Assembly (NCBI GenBank): GCA_944390995.1
Contig: CALXSA010000013.1
Location: forward strand, 1 to 31,641
Direction: 5' to 3'
Length of the DNA: 31,641 nt
Source of the DNA: an uncultured Clostridia bacterium
GTDB lineage: Bacteria > Bacillota_A > Clostridia > TANB77 > CAG-508
The notes beneath the pieces are model-generated. The model was not told where the DNA came from, made no database searches, and worked only from the letters and a program-made list of their open reading frames with translations. Shown in pieces: positions 15,699 through 24,706 of the stretch (position 1 is its first letter; each line of letters starts with the position of its first letter). A program made the position numbers and the translations under genes.

Positions 15699-17765
15699 CT
15701 AGCCCTGTTCATTCATATATTGCATCGCATAAAGTGAGCTTTTATCCGCCATTTCTTGCTCTAAACTTTTTTGCTCTGGCTGATTGTACTCATTTAAAAC
15801 ACTTCCCGCTTCTTCAGGCTTTTTGTATTCTTTTATTACATTTCCCAGTTCTTCGGCAAAGTCTTGCAATATTACCAATTTTATTGTTGGCTCTTTTCCG
15901 TCAATATAATCATCCATAACTTGTTTTAATTTCTTCAAGTTTGGCAATTCGTCCTGCAATTTTTCTCCATATTTTTTTGCTCTGTCTAATAATTTTTCCT
16001 TTATAGTAACTATGTCCTCATTGCTTGCACATGATATTCTTTGGAACATTTGGAATACATCATAGTACTTGAATATAGGTGTTTCCATGCATTCTTTGTC
16101 AAATCTATCGTAGAATTGCTCCATTTTCATAGGTATATACTTAAATATTTCTTCAGCCTTTTCCTTGTACATCTTATCTTCTAGTTGAATGTTTATCTTG
16201 TTGAAATGAGTTAATACTTCTTCCATATCCTCTGACTTATCTTCTTCTATTGCCAAACTTGCAAGCTCCTCATCCACATTTGGGCAATAGCTAGATGTTA
16301 GGGAAGACACATTCATTCCATTTAAAAATACACTTTTTATTGTCTTCATGTCATAATTAATTAAGCCTTTTCTAACAAAATGCGCAAAATATGCAAAAAG
16401 CTTCACTACATTAATTAGTTCTAGCCTTCCGTTTTTTACGTCATCCAACACTTCAGTAATAATTCCATCAAATTGGTCATCTGCAATTTTCCAATATTCC
16501 TCTGTAAGTAGCCTTTTGTAGCCTGGCAATTTGTCCGTATCTACCGTATTTATTATTGCTTCCATGTCTTGTTTAAATACTTTCATGTCAAAAATACGTG
16601 TACGCACATATAGTTCTATGAATTTGAAGAACCTATACTCTGCCTTGAAATTATAGTAGTAGTTATTATCAAATTCCTTTATATAGAACTGCCTGTTGTC
16701 CATAAATACCCTTGAAGAAACAAGAATTGCCTTGTATTCTTCATTGTCATTAATATTTACAAACTTGTCCTTAGTAATCTTTCCGGCTTTAATTTCAAAA
16801 GATATAGCAATTGTAAATATCAGCATAGTCTGCAAAACCCTGTGATTTGTATTTGGGTAATAATTATTTACCATATCAAATATCTTTTTGAAATTTGTTA
16901 ATGAATGTTTCAAAATTCTTAGGTTTCGCGTTCCACTTTTGTTAAAAGTAGAAATTATGAGCTTTGTATTTTCCCTTAAAAACCTTATTAAGTCCGGACA
17001 ATTTTCGTATCTCATTAGCAAGCCATTTATAATGTAATTGAACTCAGGTGCATACTCAAAAGTCTCACCAATAAGTTTTTCCTTGATTCTCTCGTAATCA
17101 TTTGCTTTATCAAAAACATACTCAATGGTATCCCTTATCCTCTCAACCATTGGCTTATCAGTTTTTATATTAAGCTTATTTTCTTTGTCTAGCAAATAGG
17201 TCGCTATAAAAGTCTTCATCTCCAAATTGCTATTTTTCAATTTTGTAGACAATTCCTTTTCATTACAAATAATTATTGTTTTTATATGGTCATGCTCAAC
17301 AAAATTATTTATATAACCCAAAATGTCTATAACGTCAACATTAGCCCTCTCTAAGTCGTCGAAACATAAAACTTTGTCATCAGTTGAGAAAAACTGTCCA
17401 TAATCAATTCTATCTCCATTTTGCGTTACACCAAAGAAATTCGCCATGTCTAAACCTGTTTTCGCATATTCAGGAATGTTCTTCACTCCACTAGCATCCA
17501 TAAATTTCTTTAGGTTCTTATCCATAAGTTGCGTAGTCTCTATAAATATCTTCTTGCTTATTTCCTCTAAATTAGAAATACCATATAAAGACATGTATAT
17601 CGCCGTATACCTCTTGCCATTAAGCGCCATCGACTCAATTTTAGGCTTAATTTTGTTATTCCAAAAATACGTCTTTCCGCTTCCCCACTCGCCATTAAGC
17701 ATTATGGCATAATCGGTATAATCTGACCTTATATAGTCTAATATGCTTTCTACTAAATCTTCCAT
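15699..17765 (-). CDS. KAP-like P-loop NTPase
   Basis: A 688-aa protein with Walker A GEWGSGKT at residues 25-32 and Walker B KVLCFDDLER at 131-140, the layout of KAP-family / STAND-like P-loop ATPases (GEWGSGKS... followed by DDLDR). The N-terminus starts almost directly with the P-loop. After the ATPase core (about 1-330) come roughly 350 residues that are mostly helical and charged, with no membrane helices, unlike many KAP proteins with inserted transmembrane pairs. The ATG follows GGAGG at seven bases; a TTG one codon upstream is not needed. Some relatives, such as PifA, exclude phages. No partner effector gene is adjacent; the call to a defence role is inference. Flanked upstream by a repeat array. 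Confidence 0.72.
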   Translation of the reverse strand: MEDLVESILDYIRSDYTDYAIMLNGEWGSGKTYFWNNKIKPKIESMALNGKRYTAIYMSLYGISNLEEISKKIFIETTQLMDKNLKKFMDASGVKNIPEYAKTGLDMANFFGVTQNGDRIDYGQFFSTDDKVLCFDDLERANVDVIDILGYINNFVEHDHIKTIIICNEKELSTKLKNSNLEMKTFIATYLLDKENKLNIKTDKPMVERIRDTIEYVFDKANDYERIKEKLIGETFEYAPEFNYIINGLLMRYENCPDLIRFLRENTKLIISTFNKSGTRNLRILKHSLTNFKKIFDMVNNYYPNTNHRVLQTMLIFTIAISFEIKAGKITKDKFVNINDNEEYKAILVSSRVFMDNRQFYIKEFDNNYYYNFKAEYRFFKFIELYVRTRIFDMKVFKQDMEAIINTVDTDKLPGYKRLLTEEYWKIADDQFDGIITEVLDDVKNGRLELINVVKLFAYFAHFVRKGLINYDMKTIKSVFLNGMNVSSLTSSYCPNVDEELASLAIEEDKSEDMEEVLTHFNKINIQLEDKMYKEKAEEIFKYIPMKMEQFYDRFDKECMETPIFKYYDVFQMFQRISCASNEDIVTIKEKLLDRAKKYGEKLQDELPNLKKLKQVMDDYIDGKEPTIKLVILQDFAEELGNVIKEYKKPEEAGSVLNEYNQPEQKSLEQEMADKSSLYAMQYMNEQG

Positions 17766-17786
17766 CAATTCTCCTCCTTCTCATTT

Positions 17787-17920
17787 TTCGTTTTAGGGAC
17801 AGGTCTCCGGGCGAAATTTTTTTCGTTTTGGGGACAGGTCTCACGACGAAATTTTTTTCGTTTTGGGGACAGGTCTCACGACGCATTATTGTGTGTTTTG
17901 GGGACACATCTCCTAGCAAA
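17787..17920 (+). repeat. GGGGACAGGTCTC repeat, locus c (4 units)
   Basis: The largest array: units with GGGACAGGTCTC at about 17795, 17834 and 17869, and a variant ending GGGGACACATCTCC near 17900. Between the middle units the spacing is 35 bases, each with a CGAAATTTTTTTCG stretch. It fills the gap between the comFC stop codon and the KAP gene start. Confidence 0.85.
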
Positions 17921-17922
17921 TT

Positions 17923-18567
17923 TTAATCTCTCGCTAAAGTTAATATTCCAATCTGCTTTGTTTCCGCCTTTTTTAATTCCTGCACACACGATTTTACTGT
18001 TGCTCCAGTTGTGTAAATATCATCAAACACTAAAACTTTTTTATTAGTTATTTTTTCTTTTTTAACTAATTTATATACATTTTTCGCATTTTCTTTTCTC
18101 TCTTTTCCACTCAAAGTACTCTGAGGTTTATTGTTTTTTATCTTAACCAAAACATCTGTAAAGCACTTCATATTCGCTGTTTTAGCCAGTTCCCTAGCTA
18201 TTAGCTCGCTTTGATTATATCCTCTTTCCCTCATTCTTTTTTTGTGTATTGGAACTGGAACTATTATATCATAACTTTTTATAAAATCAAAAACTTTTTC
18301 ATTTTTCACAATAAATTTACAAAATGTTTTATAAAGATACGACTTATCGTCAAATTTATACTGAATTATTAGCTTTCTTATTAGCTCCTCATATTTAAAA
18401 ACGTGAAGCTTTTTTATCAGTCTGTAGCTGTCTTCTTCTATTAAATTCTGTATTAAATCAATTTCGTATTTTCTCAGCTCTTTTTCACATTTTTCGCACA
18501 AATAGCCTTCGCCCAACTTTCCGCAAACACCGCAGTTAGGCGGAAAAATATATTCGAGGGTTTGCAT
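17923..18567 (-). CDS. comFC: ComFC-type phosphoribosyltransferase-like protein
   Basis: ComF-family protein linked to natural DNA uptake and recombination, with a PRPP-binding fold. The 214-aa product opens with a four-cysteine zinc ribbon (CGVC near residue 12, CEKC near 24), then the PRTase domain: DIIVPVPIHKKRMRERGYNQSELIARELA near 105 and the PRPP loop VLVFDDIYTTGAT near 180. Standard family length. AAAGGATG precedes the ATG. It follows recD2 by about 70 bases on the same strand and is probably co-transcribed with it; comFA is not nearby. Confidence 0.92.
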   Translation of the reverse strand: MQTLEYIFPPNCGVCGKLGEGYLCEKCEKELRKYEIDLIQNLIEEDSYRLIKKLHVFKYEELIRKLIIQYKFDDKSYLYKTFCKFIVKNEKVFDFIKSYDIIVPVPIHKKRMRERGYNQSELIARELAKTANMKCFTDVLVKIKNNKPQSTLSGKERKENAKNVYKLVKKEKITNKKVLVFDDIYTTGATVKSCVQELKKAETKQIGILTLARD

Positions 18568-18634
18568 GTTTTACACATCCTTTCTTATCGAAAAAAAATT
18601 ACAATTTTTCAACCTAACCCCCGAATTTATTATT

Positions 18635-20948
18635 TCACTCCATACCATAATGCAACTTAAAAGTCAAGCCAGTATTCCTCTTTTTGTTATCCTCATTATT
18701 TATCATAAAATTAACCACATTTGGGTTTCCCACGATAATAAGCAGTTTTCTTGCTCTGGTCATTCCAGTGTATAGTAAATTTCTTGTAAGAAGCATTGGC
18801 GCTGATGGCACTATTGGCATAATAACCACGTCAAACTCGCTTCCGCTGTGATTTATGAACCGTTATAGCATATGCATGCTCTATCTGGTCTAACTCATTG
18901 TACTGGTACCACGCCTCTTTTTCGTCATCAAACCTAATCTTTATCTGCTTATTAAAGTCATCAATAACACTTATCGTACCAAACTCTCCATTAAACACTC
19001 CGCTTCCATATTCAAACTCAGGCTCTTTTTTCTCCCAATATATATCGTAATTATTCTTTATTTGCATTATTCTGTCGCCTTCCCTGAATATGTTATCTCC
19101 AAACTTTCGCTCTTTTTTCGTCTCCATTGATGGGTTTATGGTTTGCTGCAACACCTTATTTAGTTCCTTTGTGCCCAGTTCTCCTTTTTTAGTTGGAGTA
19201 ATAACTTGTATATTTTTAAAGAAATCATAATCTCCGTAATTTTTTAGCCTATCACCACTAAGTGTTATCACATTATAAAGTATTTTCTGTCTGTCAGTTT
19301 CGCTTATGTAGAAAAAATCTTCTAAATAATCATTTTCTGCCCCGCTCGAAATCTCCTCTTTAGTCAAAAAGCTCAAGCCCTCATTCACTCTATGCGCATT
19401 AACAATTATTTTGCTTCTCGCAGCCTGCCTAAAAATTTTGTTTAACGTAATTGTAGTAATCGCATCAGACTCGATAATATCCTTTAGCACATTACCAGGT
19501 CCAACTGATGGCAGCTGGTCTATATCCCCAACCAATACTAGTTTCGTGCCTTTGTATAACGCCTTGCATAAGTAATTTATTAGAAAAATATCCACCATAG
19601 ACATCTCGTCCACAATAACTATATCCCCATCAATCGGCGCTACTGAAACCTCAGTAGGCAAAACTTGGTTCTCCTCCGATATTTTTCCTATCTCCAACAA
19701 TCTGTGTAAGGTCTTTGCCTCCTCACCAGTTGCCTCAGTCATCTTTTTTGCCGCCCTACCTGTTGGCGCACACAAAACAGGTTTCATTTCATTATGCTTA
19801 AAAATATCTATTATTGTTTTTATTATAGTGGTTTTACCAGTACCAGGCCCCCCAGTAATCACACATACATTATGCTCATTTATCGCCTCTATTGCCTCTT
19901 TCTGCTTTTCAGATAAATCGATATTCGACTTTTTTTCAAACGTCTCTAGCTCTTTGTTAAACCTGCTTATCTTCTTTATATTGTCATAATTGGCCAAGTC
20001 CAATAGCCTCTCTGCTACATTTTTCTCCACCTTGTAATATTGGTACAAATACACCCATTCACAGCCATCGCGCTCCTCAAGCACAATATCCTCTTTCGCT
20101 TTCATATTAATTATGCATTCTTCAACCTCATTATCACTTACATTAAGCAACTTCTTGACATAATCAATCAGACTCTCATACCTTGTGCAACAATGTCCAT
20201 TAAATGTCATAAGAATTAAAGCATGCTTCACTCCACTTCTTATTCTCTTTTCGTTGTTGTACTCAAAGCCCAAACTTAGTGCCATCCTATCTATCTGCTC
20301 AAAATTCACCTTGTTTACTAAATCAATTAAAACATACGGATTTGCCTCAATCTCCTCAATTGCATTCGCCCCAAGCGCTTTATATACTTTTTCAGCATTT
20401 TGAGGCCCAATACCAAACTTATCAAGAAAGCCCACAATCTGCCATACTTCCCACTTTTCAACAAATTCATTAGCAATCTCTATAGCCCTCTCCTTGCTAA
20501 TTCCTTTCACTCTCGAAAGCTTCTCCGGCTCAAACTTAAGCACATCAATCGTCTCGTCACCAAACATAGTTATAATATTTTTAGCAGTCGCAGGCCCAAT
20601 TCCCTTTATCCCACAATTCGCCAAATACCTCTCAAGCGCTTTTGTAGTCTGAGGCATGCTCTTCTCAAAAGTATCAACCTTAATCTGCTTTCCATATTCC
20701 TGATGCTCCACAAGTTTCCCCACAACTTTAAGGGTATCGCCCACATTCACAAAAGGCAAATACCCCACTATTGTTATCTCTCCATCAAGCTCAGCAAATA
20801 ATGTCTGCATATTCATTTGCGCACTTTGCACATCTGCTTCACTCTCGTATTTCTCTCTGCTATCCTCATCAAGTTTTAACACACCAATGCAATAGCTATT
20901 TAGTTCATTTTTATATTTTATATCTATTAATTCTCCTTGTAGTTCCAA
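18635..20948 (-). pseudogene. recD2: RecD2 helicase, broken by a one-base insertion
   Basis: RecD2 is a 5'-3' DNA helicase of Firmicutes acting without RecBC. N-terminal OB and HhH repeats (GIKGIGPATAKNI, RVKGISKERAIEI, DKFGIGPQNAEKVYKALG) precede the helicase core with Walker A GGPGTGKTT, CAPTGRAAKKM, Walker B VIVDEMSMVD, LVGDIDQLPSVGPG and ITPTKKGELG. The frame ends at 18831 after YAITVHKSQRKRV. Removing one base (plus-strand G at 18845 or neighbour) restores HKSQGSEFDVVIMPIVPSAP, continuing to LLTRNLLYTGMTRARKLL and a stop at 18635. Helicase motifs V/VI are therefore out of frame. Start taken as TTG 20948 with AAGAAGG seven bases upstream; the longer ATG frame translates a repeat. A sequencing error is possible. 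Confidence 0.85.
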
Positions 20949-20964
20949 TTCTTTACCTTCTTTT

Positions 20965-21027
20965 TTCGTTTTAGGGACAGGTCTCATAGCGAAACTTTTT
21001 TCGTTTTTGGGACACATCTCCCAACAA
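20965..21027 (+). repeat. GGGGACAGGTCTC repeat, locus d (2 units)
   Basis: One unit with TTAGGGACAGGTCTCATAGCG and a variant TTTTTGGGACACATCTCCC, 36-37 bases apart. It lies just upstream of recD2 and puts an artefactual ATG frame (encoding MRPVPKTK) in front of the gene. Confidence 0.8.
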
Positions 21028-21139
21028 TTATATTATTCATTTTTCGCTTGTTCACTTTGAGAATTATATCATAGTTACTATAAAGTTTCAACCCTTCCCC
21101 TTGTTTCTCTTAAAAGCGCTGCCACACATTCTCTATTTT

Positions 21140-21496
21140 TTAGCTCGCCTCTTTTATGCTATCAATAACTTCCTTGCATTCCTTCCAATTTAGCACTTTT
21201 ATCTCGTTATAATCTTTGCTTAGTTTATTCAATATCTTCACAGTATCATCAGTAGAGCCCAAATCGGCCACAATCACATCCTTTACGCAGTCCTCTTTTC
21301 CATACATTATTCTAAAGAGAATTGTACGCAAAAAGCCCTCTATTTTATTTTCCTGATTTTTCGTAGCAATAATTATATATATGCCATCCGCTTTTAAATT
21401 TGTATATGTACAAATATATATAATATTTTTTATAATTTCAAACAACCCATATAATGCAAGTATCCAAAATACTCCATTTAGTATAAAATCCCACAT
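21140..21496 (-). CDS. Small membrane-anchored glycosyltransferase-2-like protein
   Basis: A 118-aa protein with one N-terminal membrane helix (about residues 4-30: NGVFWILALYGLFEIIKNII) and then a single half-domain resembling the start of a family 2 glycosyltransferase: GIYIIIATKNQENKIEGFLR near 40 and VIVADLGSTDDTVKILNKL near 75. The DLGSTDDT stretch sits where GT2 enzymes have D-x-S-x-D-x-T, but the DxD and acceptor half are missing, so it is unlikely to be a complete enzyme. ATG 21496 follows GGAGG at five bases; an upstream ATG adds four residues. It lies between rplQ and recD2, co-directional. Confidence 0.65.
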   Translation of the reverse strand: MWDFILNGVFWILALYGLFEIIKNIIYICTYTNLKADGIYIIIATKNQENKIEGFLRTILFRIMYGKEDCVKDVIVADLGSTDDTVKILNKLSKDYNEIKVLNWKECKEVIDSIKEAS

Positions 21497-21600
21497 AATA
21501 GCCTCCATTTCTTTTTCCTAAAGCAAAAGTCCATAAAATATACTTTGTATATCTTATGAATTATATTTCTTTTAAGTGAATGAAGAAATCTTTTTGGTCG

Positions 21601-21660
21601 TGAGACCTGTCCCCAAAACGAAAAAAGTTCGCTCGGAGACCTGTCCCCAAAACGAACTTA
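21601..21660 (-). repeat. GGGGACAGGTCTC repeat, locus e (2 units)
   Basis: Two units (GAGACCTGTCCCCAAAACGA at 21602 and 21636, 34 bases apart) between the rplQ stop codon and the glycosyltransferase-like gene. On the minus strand each reads TCGTTTTGGGGACAGGTCTC. Confidence 0.85.
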
Positions 21661-21664
21661 AGTT

Positions 21665-22189
21665 TTACACTAATTGTAGTATAACCATTTCTGCTGCATC
21701 GCCCCTTCTTTGGCCAAGTTTAAGAATACGTGTGTATCCTCCAACTCTGCCTTCGTAATTAGGAGCTATTTCATTAAATAATTTTGCTGTTAAGTCAATA
21801 TTCTTTCCGTTTTCGTCTTTTACTTTATTTAATGTTTTCATCATTTTTCTTCTTGCATTTAGTCTTGATGGCATATCTTTTTGTCTTTGTTCAGTAGTTT
21901 CTTCTCTAACTACTCTCAAGTACTCTTTACCATTTTTGCTTTTTACAAGTTCTGTAACTTTATTTCCCTTTGCATCTAATTTTGTTTTAGAAACTTTAAC
22001 GTCAACTGTTTCGAAGTTGTCTTTTTCTTTTACTGCTAAGGAAATTAAGCTGTCTGCTATTGCTTTTACTTCTTTTGCTCTAGCTTCAGTAGTCTCTATT
22101 TTCCCATGTAATATTAAATCAGTAACTTGCACCTTAAGCATTGCTAATCTAATATCTGTTGGTTTACCTAGTTTTCTATTAGTTGCCAC
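21665..22189 (-). CDS. rplQ: 50S ribosomal protein L17 with internal insertion
   Basis: L17 sits near the exit tunnel of the large subunit. Both conserved ends are present: [21 protein letters not shown] near residue 5 with [19 protein letters not shown], and [20 protein letters not shown] with [16 protein letters not shown] at the end. Total length is 174 aa against the usual 112-125; about 55 extra charged residues lie between (from [11 protein letters not shown] to [12 protein letters not shown]). The frame is open throughout, so it is a real insertion. GTG start preceded by AAAGGAGG. Directly behind rpoA, as usual for the alpha operon. Confidence 0.95.
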   Translation of the reverse strand: MATNRKLGKPTDIRLAMLKVQVTDLILHGKIETTEARAKEVKAIADSLISLAVKEKDNFETVDVKVSKTKLDAKGNKVTELVKSKNGKEYLRVVREETTEQRQKDMPSRLNARRKMMKTLNKVKDENGKNIDLTAKLFNEIAPNYEGRVGGYTRILKLGQRRGDAAEMVILQLV

Positions 22190-22280
22190 GGTTTCTTCCC
22201 TCCTTTTGAATTTTAATATGTTTAGTTACAATAAGGTTTAACACCTTTAAGTTTATGAATTTACTTCATTTTTCATAACT

Positions 22281-23228
22281 TTATTCTTCTTCTTTTCTAA
22301 AGTCTAAGCCTAATGCATGTAACTTATTTGTAACTTCATCTAATGATTTCTTACCTAAGTTTCTAACTTTCATCATATCTGCTTCAGATTTATTTGTTAA
22401 GTCTTCAACAGTTGATATTCCAGCTCTCTTTAGGCAATTGAATGACCTTACAGATAATTCTAGGTCTTCTATTGATGTCTCTAAAACTCTTTCCTTCTTG
22501 TTTTCTTCTTTTTCAATCATTATTTGAGTATTTTTTGCTGTTTCTGATAAGTCTATAAATAATTCTAGATGCCCTGTCATAACTTTAGCTGCAAGGCTTA
22601 AAGCTTCGTATGGTTTTAAGCTTCCATCTGTCCATACTTCTATAGTCAATTTGTCATAATCAACTTGTTGTCCAACCCTAGTGTTTTCAACTGCATAGTT
22701 TACTTTCTTTACTGGAGTATAAATTGAATCTATTGGAAGTACTCCTATTGGTTGGTCTGGCTTCTTATTTTTTTCTGCATTATTATATCCTCTACCCATA
22801 TCAGCTGTTAGTTCCATCTTTAGTGTTCCACCTTCTGAAACAGTTGCTATATGTAAATCTGGATTTAATATTTCTACTGTACCATCTGTAATTATGTCTC
22901 CAGCTTTAACCTCACCAGGTCCTTTAACATCAATTCTTAATGTTTTTTCCTCGTTTTGGTCTAATTTTAACCTTACGTTTTTCAAGTTAATAACTATCTC
23001 TGGAACGTCCTCTACTACATTTGGTATTGTAGAAAACTCATGTAGAACCCCATCTATTTTTACGCTTGTAATAGCACTTCCAGGAAGTGAAGATAGTAAT
23101 ATTCTTCTTAAAGAATTTCCAATTGTAATTCCATATCCTCTTTCTAATGGTTCACATACAAATTTTGCATAGTTACTATCATTGTCAATCTCTAAGCATT
23201 TAATATTTGGTCTTTCAAATTCTATCAT
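22281..23228 (-). CDS. rpoA: RNA polymerase alpha subunit
   Basis: Dimerises to nucleate RNA polymerase assembly and contacts UP elements and activators. The 315-aa product has the normal length: N-terminal domain with [19 protein letters not shown] (near residue 33), [10 protein letters not shown] and [15 protein letters not shown], and a C-terminal domain with [20 protein letters not shown] and [22 protein letters not shown]-type site precedes the ATG. Between rpsD and rplQ. The 154-base gap behind rpsD holds an inverted repeat. Confidence 0.98.
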   Translation of the reverse strand: MIEFERPNIKCLEIDNDSNYAKFVCEPLERGYGITIGNSLRRILLSSLPGSAITSVKIDGVLHEFSTIPNVVEDVPEIVINLKNVRLKLDQNEEKTLRIDVKGPGEVKAGDIITDGTVEILNPDLHIATVSEGGTLKMELTADMGRGYNNAEKNKKPDQPIGVLPIDSIYTPVKKVNYAVENTRVGQQVDYDKLTIEVWTDGSLKPYEALSLAAKVMTGHLELFIDLSETAKNTQIMIEKEENKKERVLETSIEDLELSVRSFNCLKRAGISTVEDLTNKSEADMMKVRNLGKKSLDEVTNKLHALGLDFRKEEE

Positions 23229-23243
23229 TTTTACCTCCCAATT

Positions 23244-23378
23244 TAGAAGTTAGAGGTCTTTGGTTTAAATTCGATTAATTGCTTAGTTTTGTTTTTTAAA
23301 CCTTTTTCCCTACTTCATCTTTTATTTTCTTTAGAAATTATTGTGTATGAATTTCTAAATTTAATGTTCTAACTTCTA
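23244..23378. repeat. Inverted repeat in the rpsD-rpoA spacer
   Basis: TAGAAGTTAGA (23244-23254) is perfectly complementary to TCTAACTTCTA (23368-23378), enclosing a smaller pair (TTAGAAATT / AATTTCTAA). The whole spacer can fold into one branched hairpin. On the minus strand it lies between the rpsD stop codon and the rpoA ribosome binding site. Confidence 0.6.
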
Positions 23379-23382
23379 GCTA

Positions 23383-24009
23383 TTATTTAGAGTAAAGCTC
23401 TACTATTAAGTGTTCCTCAACTGGTAAGTCTATGTCTTCTCTTGCTGCTAATCTCACTACTTTTCCACTTAATTTTTCTGCATCTTTTTCAAGCCAAGCT
23501 GGAACTGGTCTAGCTGCATTTTCTTCTACATTTGCTTGTATTGCTTTATTATCTTTTCTAATTTCTCTTACAGAGATTACATCTCCTGCTTTTACTAAGT
23601 ATGATGGTATATCTACCTTGTGTCCGTTTACTTCAAAAGCACCATGAGTAACCATCATTCTTGATTGTGCTCTTGAACTTCCAAAACCTAGTCTATATAC
23701 AACATTATCTAATCTACTTTCTAATATTTGAAGTAATACTTCACCTGTAATGCCTTTTGTATTTGAAGCCATATCAAAGTATTTTCTAAATTGCTTTTCA
23801 CTTACTCCATAGTAAGCTTTAGTTTTCTGTTTTTCTCTTAACTGTGTACCATATTCAGAAAGTTTTTTCTTCTTTTGGCCATTTTGTCCTGGTGCGTAAT
23901 TTCTTCTTGATATGCTACATTTGTCTGTATAACATCTTGAACCTTTTAAGAACAATTTTTGTCCTTCTCTACGGCAAATACGGCATTGCTCATCTTTATA
24001 TCTTGCCAT
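23383..24009 (-). CDS. rpsD: 30S ribosomal protein S4
   Basis: Primary 16S rRNA-binding assembly protein; in Firmicutes often autoregulated. The 208-aa product has four cysteines at the N-terminus (CRIC near residue 9, then Cys 26 and Cys 31), so it is the zinc-binding form, and the S4 domain with [28 protein letters not shown] near 95. Unlike in Bacillus, rpsD is inside the alpha operon between rpsK and rpoA, the clostridial arrangement. Two copies of the 90-bp repeat lie upstream. Confidence 0.97.
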   Translation of the reverse strand: MARYKDEQCRICRREGQKLFLKGSRCYTDKCSISRRNYAPGQNGQKKKKLSEYGTQLREKQKTKAYYGVSEKQFRKYFDMASNTKGITGEVLLQILESRLDNVVYRLGFGSSRAQSRMMVTHGAFEVNGHKVDIPSYLVKAGDVISVREIRKDNKAIQANVEENAARPVPAWLEKDAEKLSGKVVRLAAREDIDLPVEEHLIVELYSK

Positions 24010-24035
24010 TTTTAATTTTCACCTTCCTTGTTATT

Positions 24036-24120
24036 GTCAGGGGACACACCTCTTACCTAGGGTCTTTCTCATTCAGCTTGAGGAATGTCCCCTCCCCTTA
24101 TGAATAAGTGATTACCCCTG
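24036..24120 (-). repeat. About 90-bp GGGGACA repeat, copy 1
   Basis: CAGGGGACACACCTCTTACC, then AGGGTCTTTCTCATTCAGC, GAGGAATGTCCCCTCCCC and GAATAAGTGATTACCC. GGGGACA pairs with TGTCCCC to form a hairpin. First of two tandem copies between rpsK and rpsD. Copy 3 is at 29859-29958. Confidence 0.85.
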
Positions 24121-24151
24121 TTTAAGTTGTTTCCCTTTTATATTTTTATTT

Positions 24152-24251
24152 TCAGGACACACCTCTTACCTAGGGTCTTTCTCATTCGGCTCGAGGAATG
24201 TCCCCTCCCCTTGTGAATAAGTAATTACCCTTGCTTGAGTGCTCTCCTGTT
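24152..24251 (-). repeat. About 90-bp GGGGACA repeat, copy 2
   Basis: CAGGACACACCTCTTACC, CATTCGGCTCGAGGAATG, TCCCCTCCCC, then GAATAAGTAATTACCC and the tail GTGCTCTCCT shared with copy 3. About 30 bases of unrelated A/T-rich sequence separate it from copy 1. Confidence 0.85.
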
Positions 24252-24261
24252 TATTATAAAT

Positions 24262-24657
24262 TTACACTCTACGTCTTTTTGGTGGTCTACAACCATTGTG
24301 TGGTATTGGAGTCACATCTTTTATGCTGCTTATCTCTAATCCTGCTGATTGTAATGACCTGATAGCTGCTTCACGTCCAGAACCTGGTCCTTTTACATAA
24401 ACTTCTACTGTTTTTAGTCCATGTTCCATTGCTGCTTTAGCTGCTGTAGAAGCTGCCTCTCCTGCTGCAAATGGTGTGCTTTTTCTTGAACCTTTGAATC
24501 CAAGCTCTCCAGCACTTGCCCAAGACAATACATTTCCCTTTGTATCGCTTATTGTAACTATTGTGTTATTAAAACTAGAATGAATATGAGCCATTCCTTT
24601 TTCAATGTTTTTTCTGTCTCTCCTTCTAGTTACTTTCTTTGTTACAGTCTTAGCCAT
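24262..24657 (-). CDS. rpsK: 30S ribosomal protein S11
   Basis: Platform protein of the small subunit that binds near the E-site and Shine-Dalgarno helix. The 131-aa length is normal. [56 protein letters not shown] and the C-terminal [16 protein letters not shown] are all characteristic. AAGGAGG precedes the ATG. Element A and rpsM lie upstream. Confidence 0.97.
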   Translation of the reverse strand: MAKTVTKKVTRRRDRKNIEKGMAHIHSSFNNTIVTISDTKGNVLSWASAGELGFKGSRKSTPFAAGEAASTAAKAAMEHGLKTVEVYVKGPGSGREAAIRSLQSAGLEISSIKDVTPIPHNGCRPPKRRRV

Positions 24658-24706
24658 TTCCCTTTTTCCTCCTTCTTGAATTATTCTTATTCTATTAGTT
24701 CTATTT

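Noticed and set aside
17695..17919. Frame encoding MRRETCPQNEKNF... and similar VRPVPKTK peptides elsewhere
   Set aside because: These are translations of the GGGGACAGGTCTC repeat; the same peptide appears wherever the repeat lies in that frame.
17787..17920. CRISPR array
   Set aside because: The units are directly tandem at a 35-base period with no unique spacers, and no cas genes are present.
18831..18850. Programmed frameshift in recD2
   Set aside because: No slippery heptamer or downstream pseudoknot is evident, and RecD2 families are not known for frameshifting; mutation or sequencing error is simpler.
21140..21496. Complete glycosyltransferase
   Set aside because: Only the first half of a GT2-like fold is present; the metal-binding DxD and acceptor region are missing.
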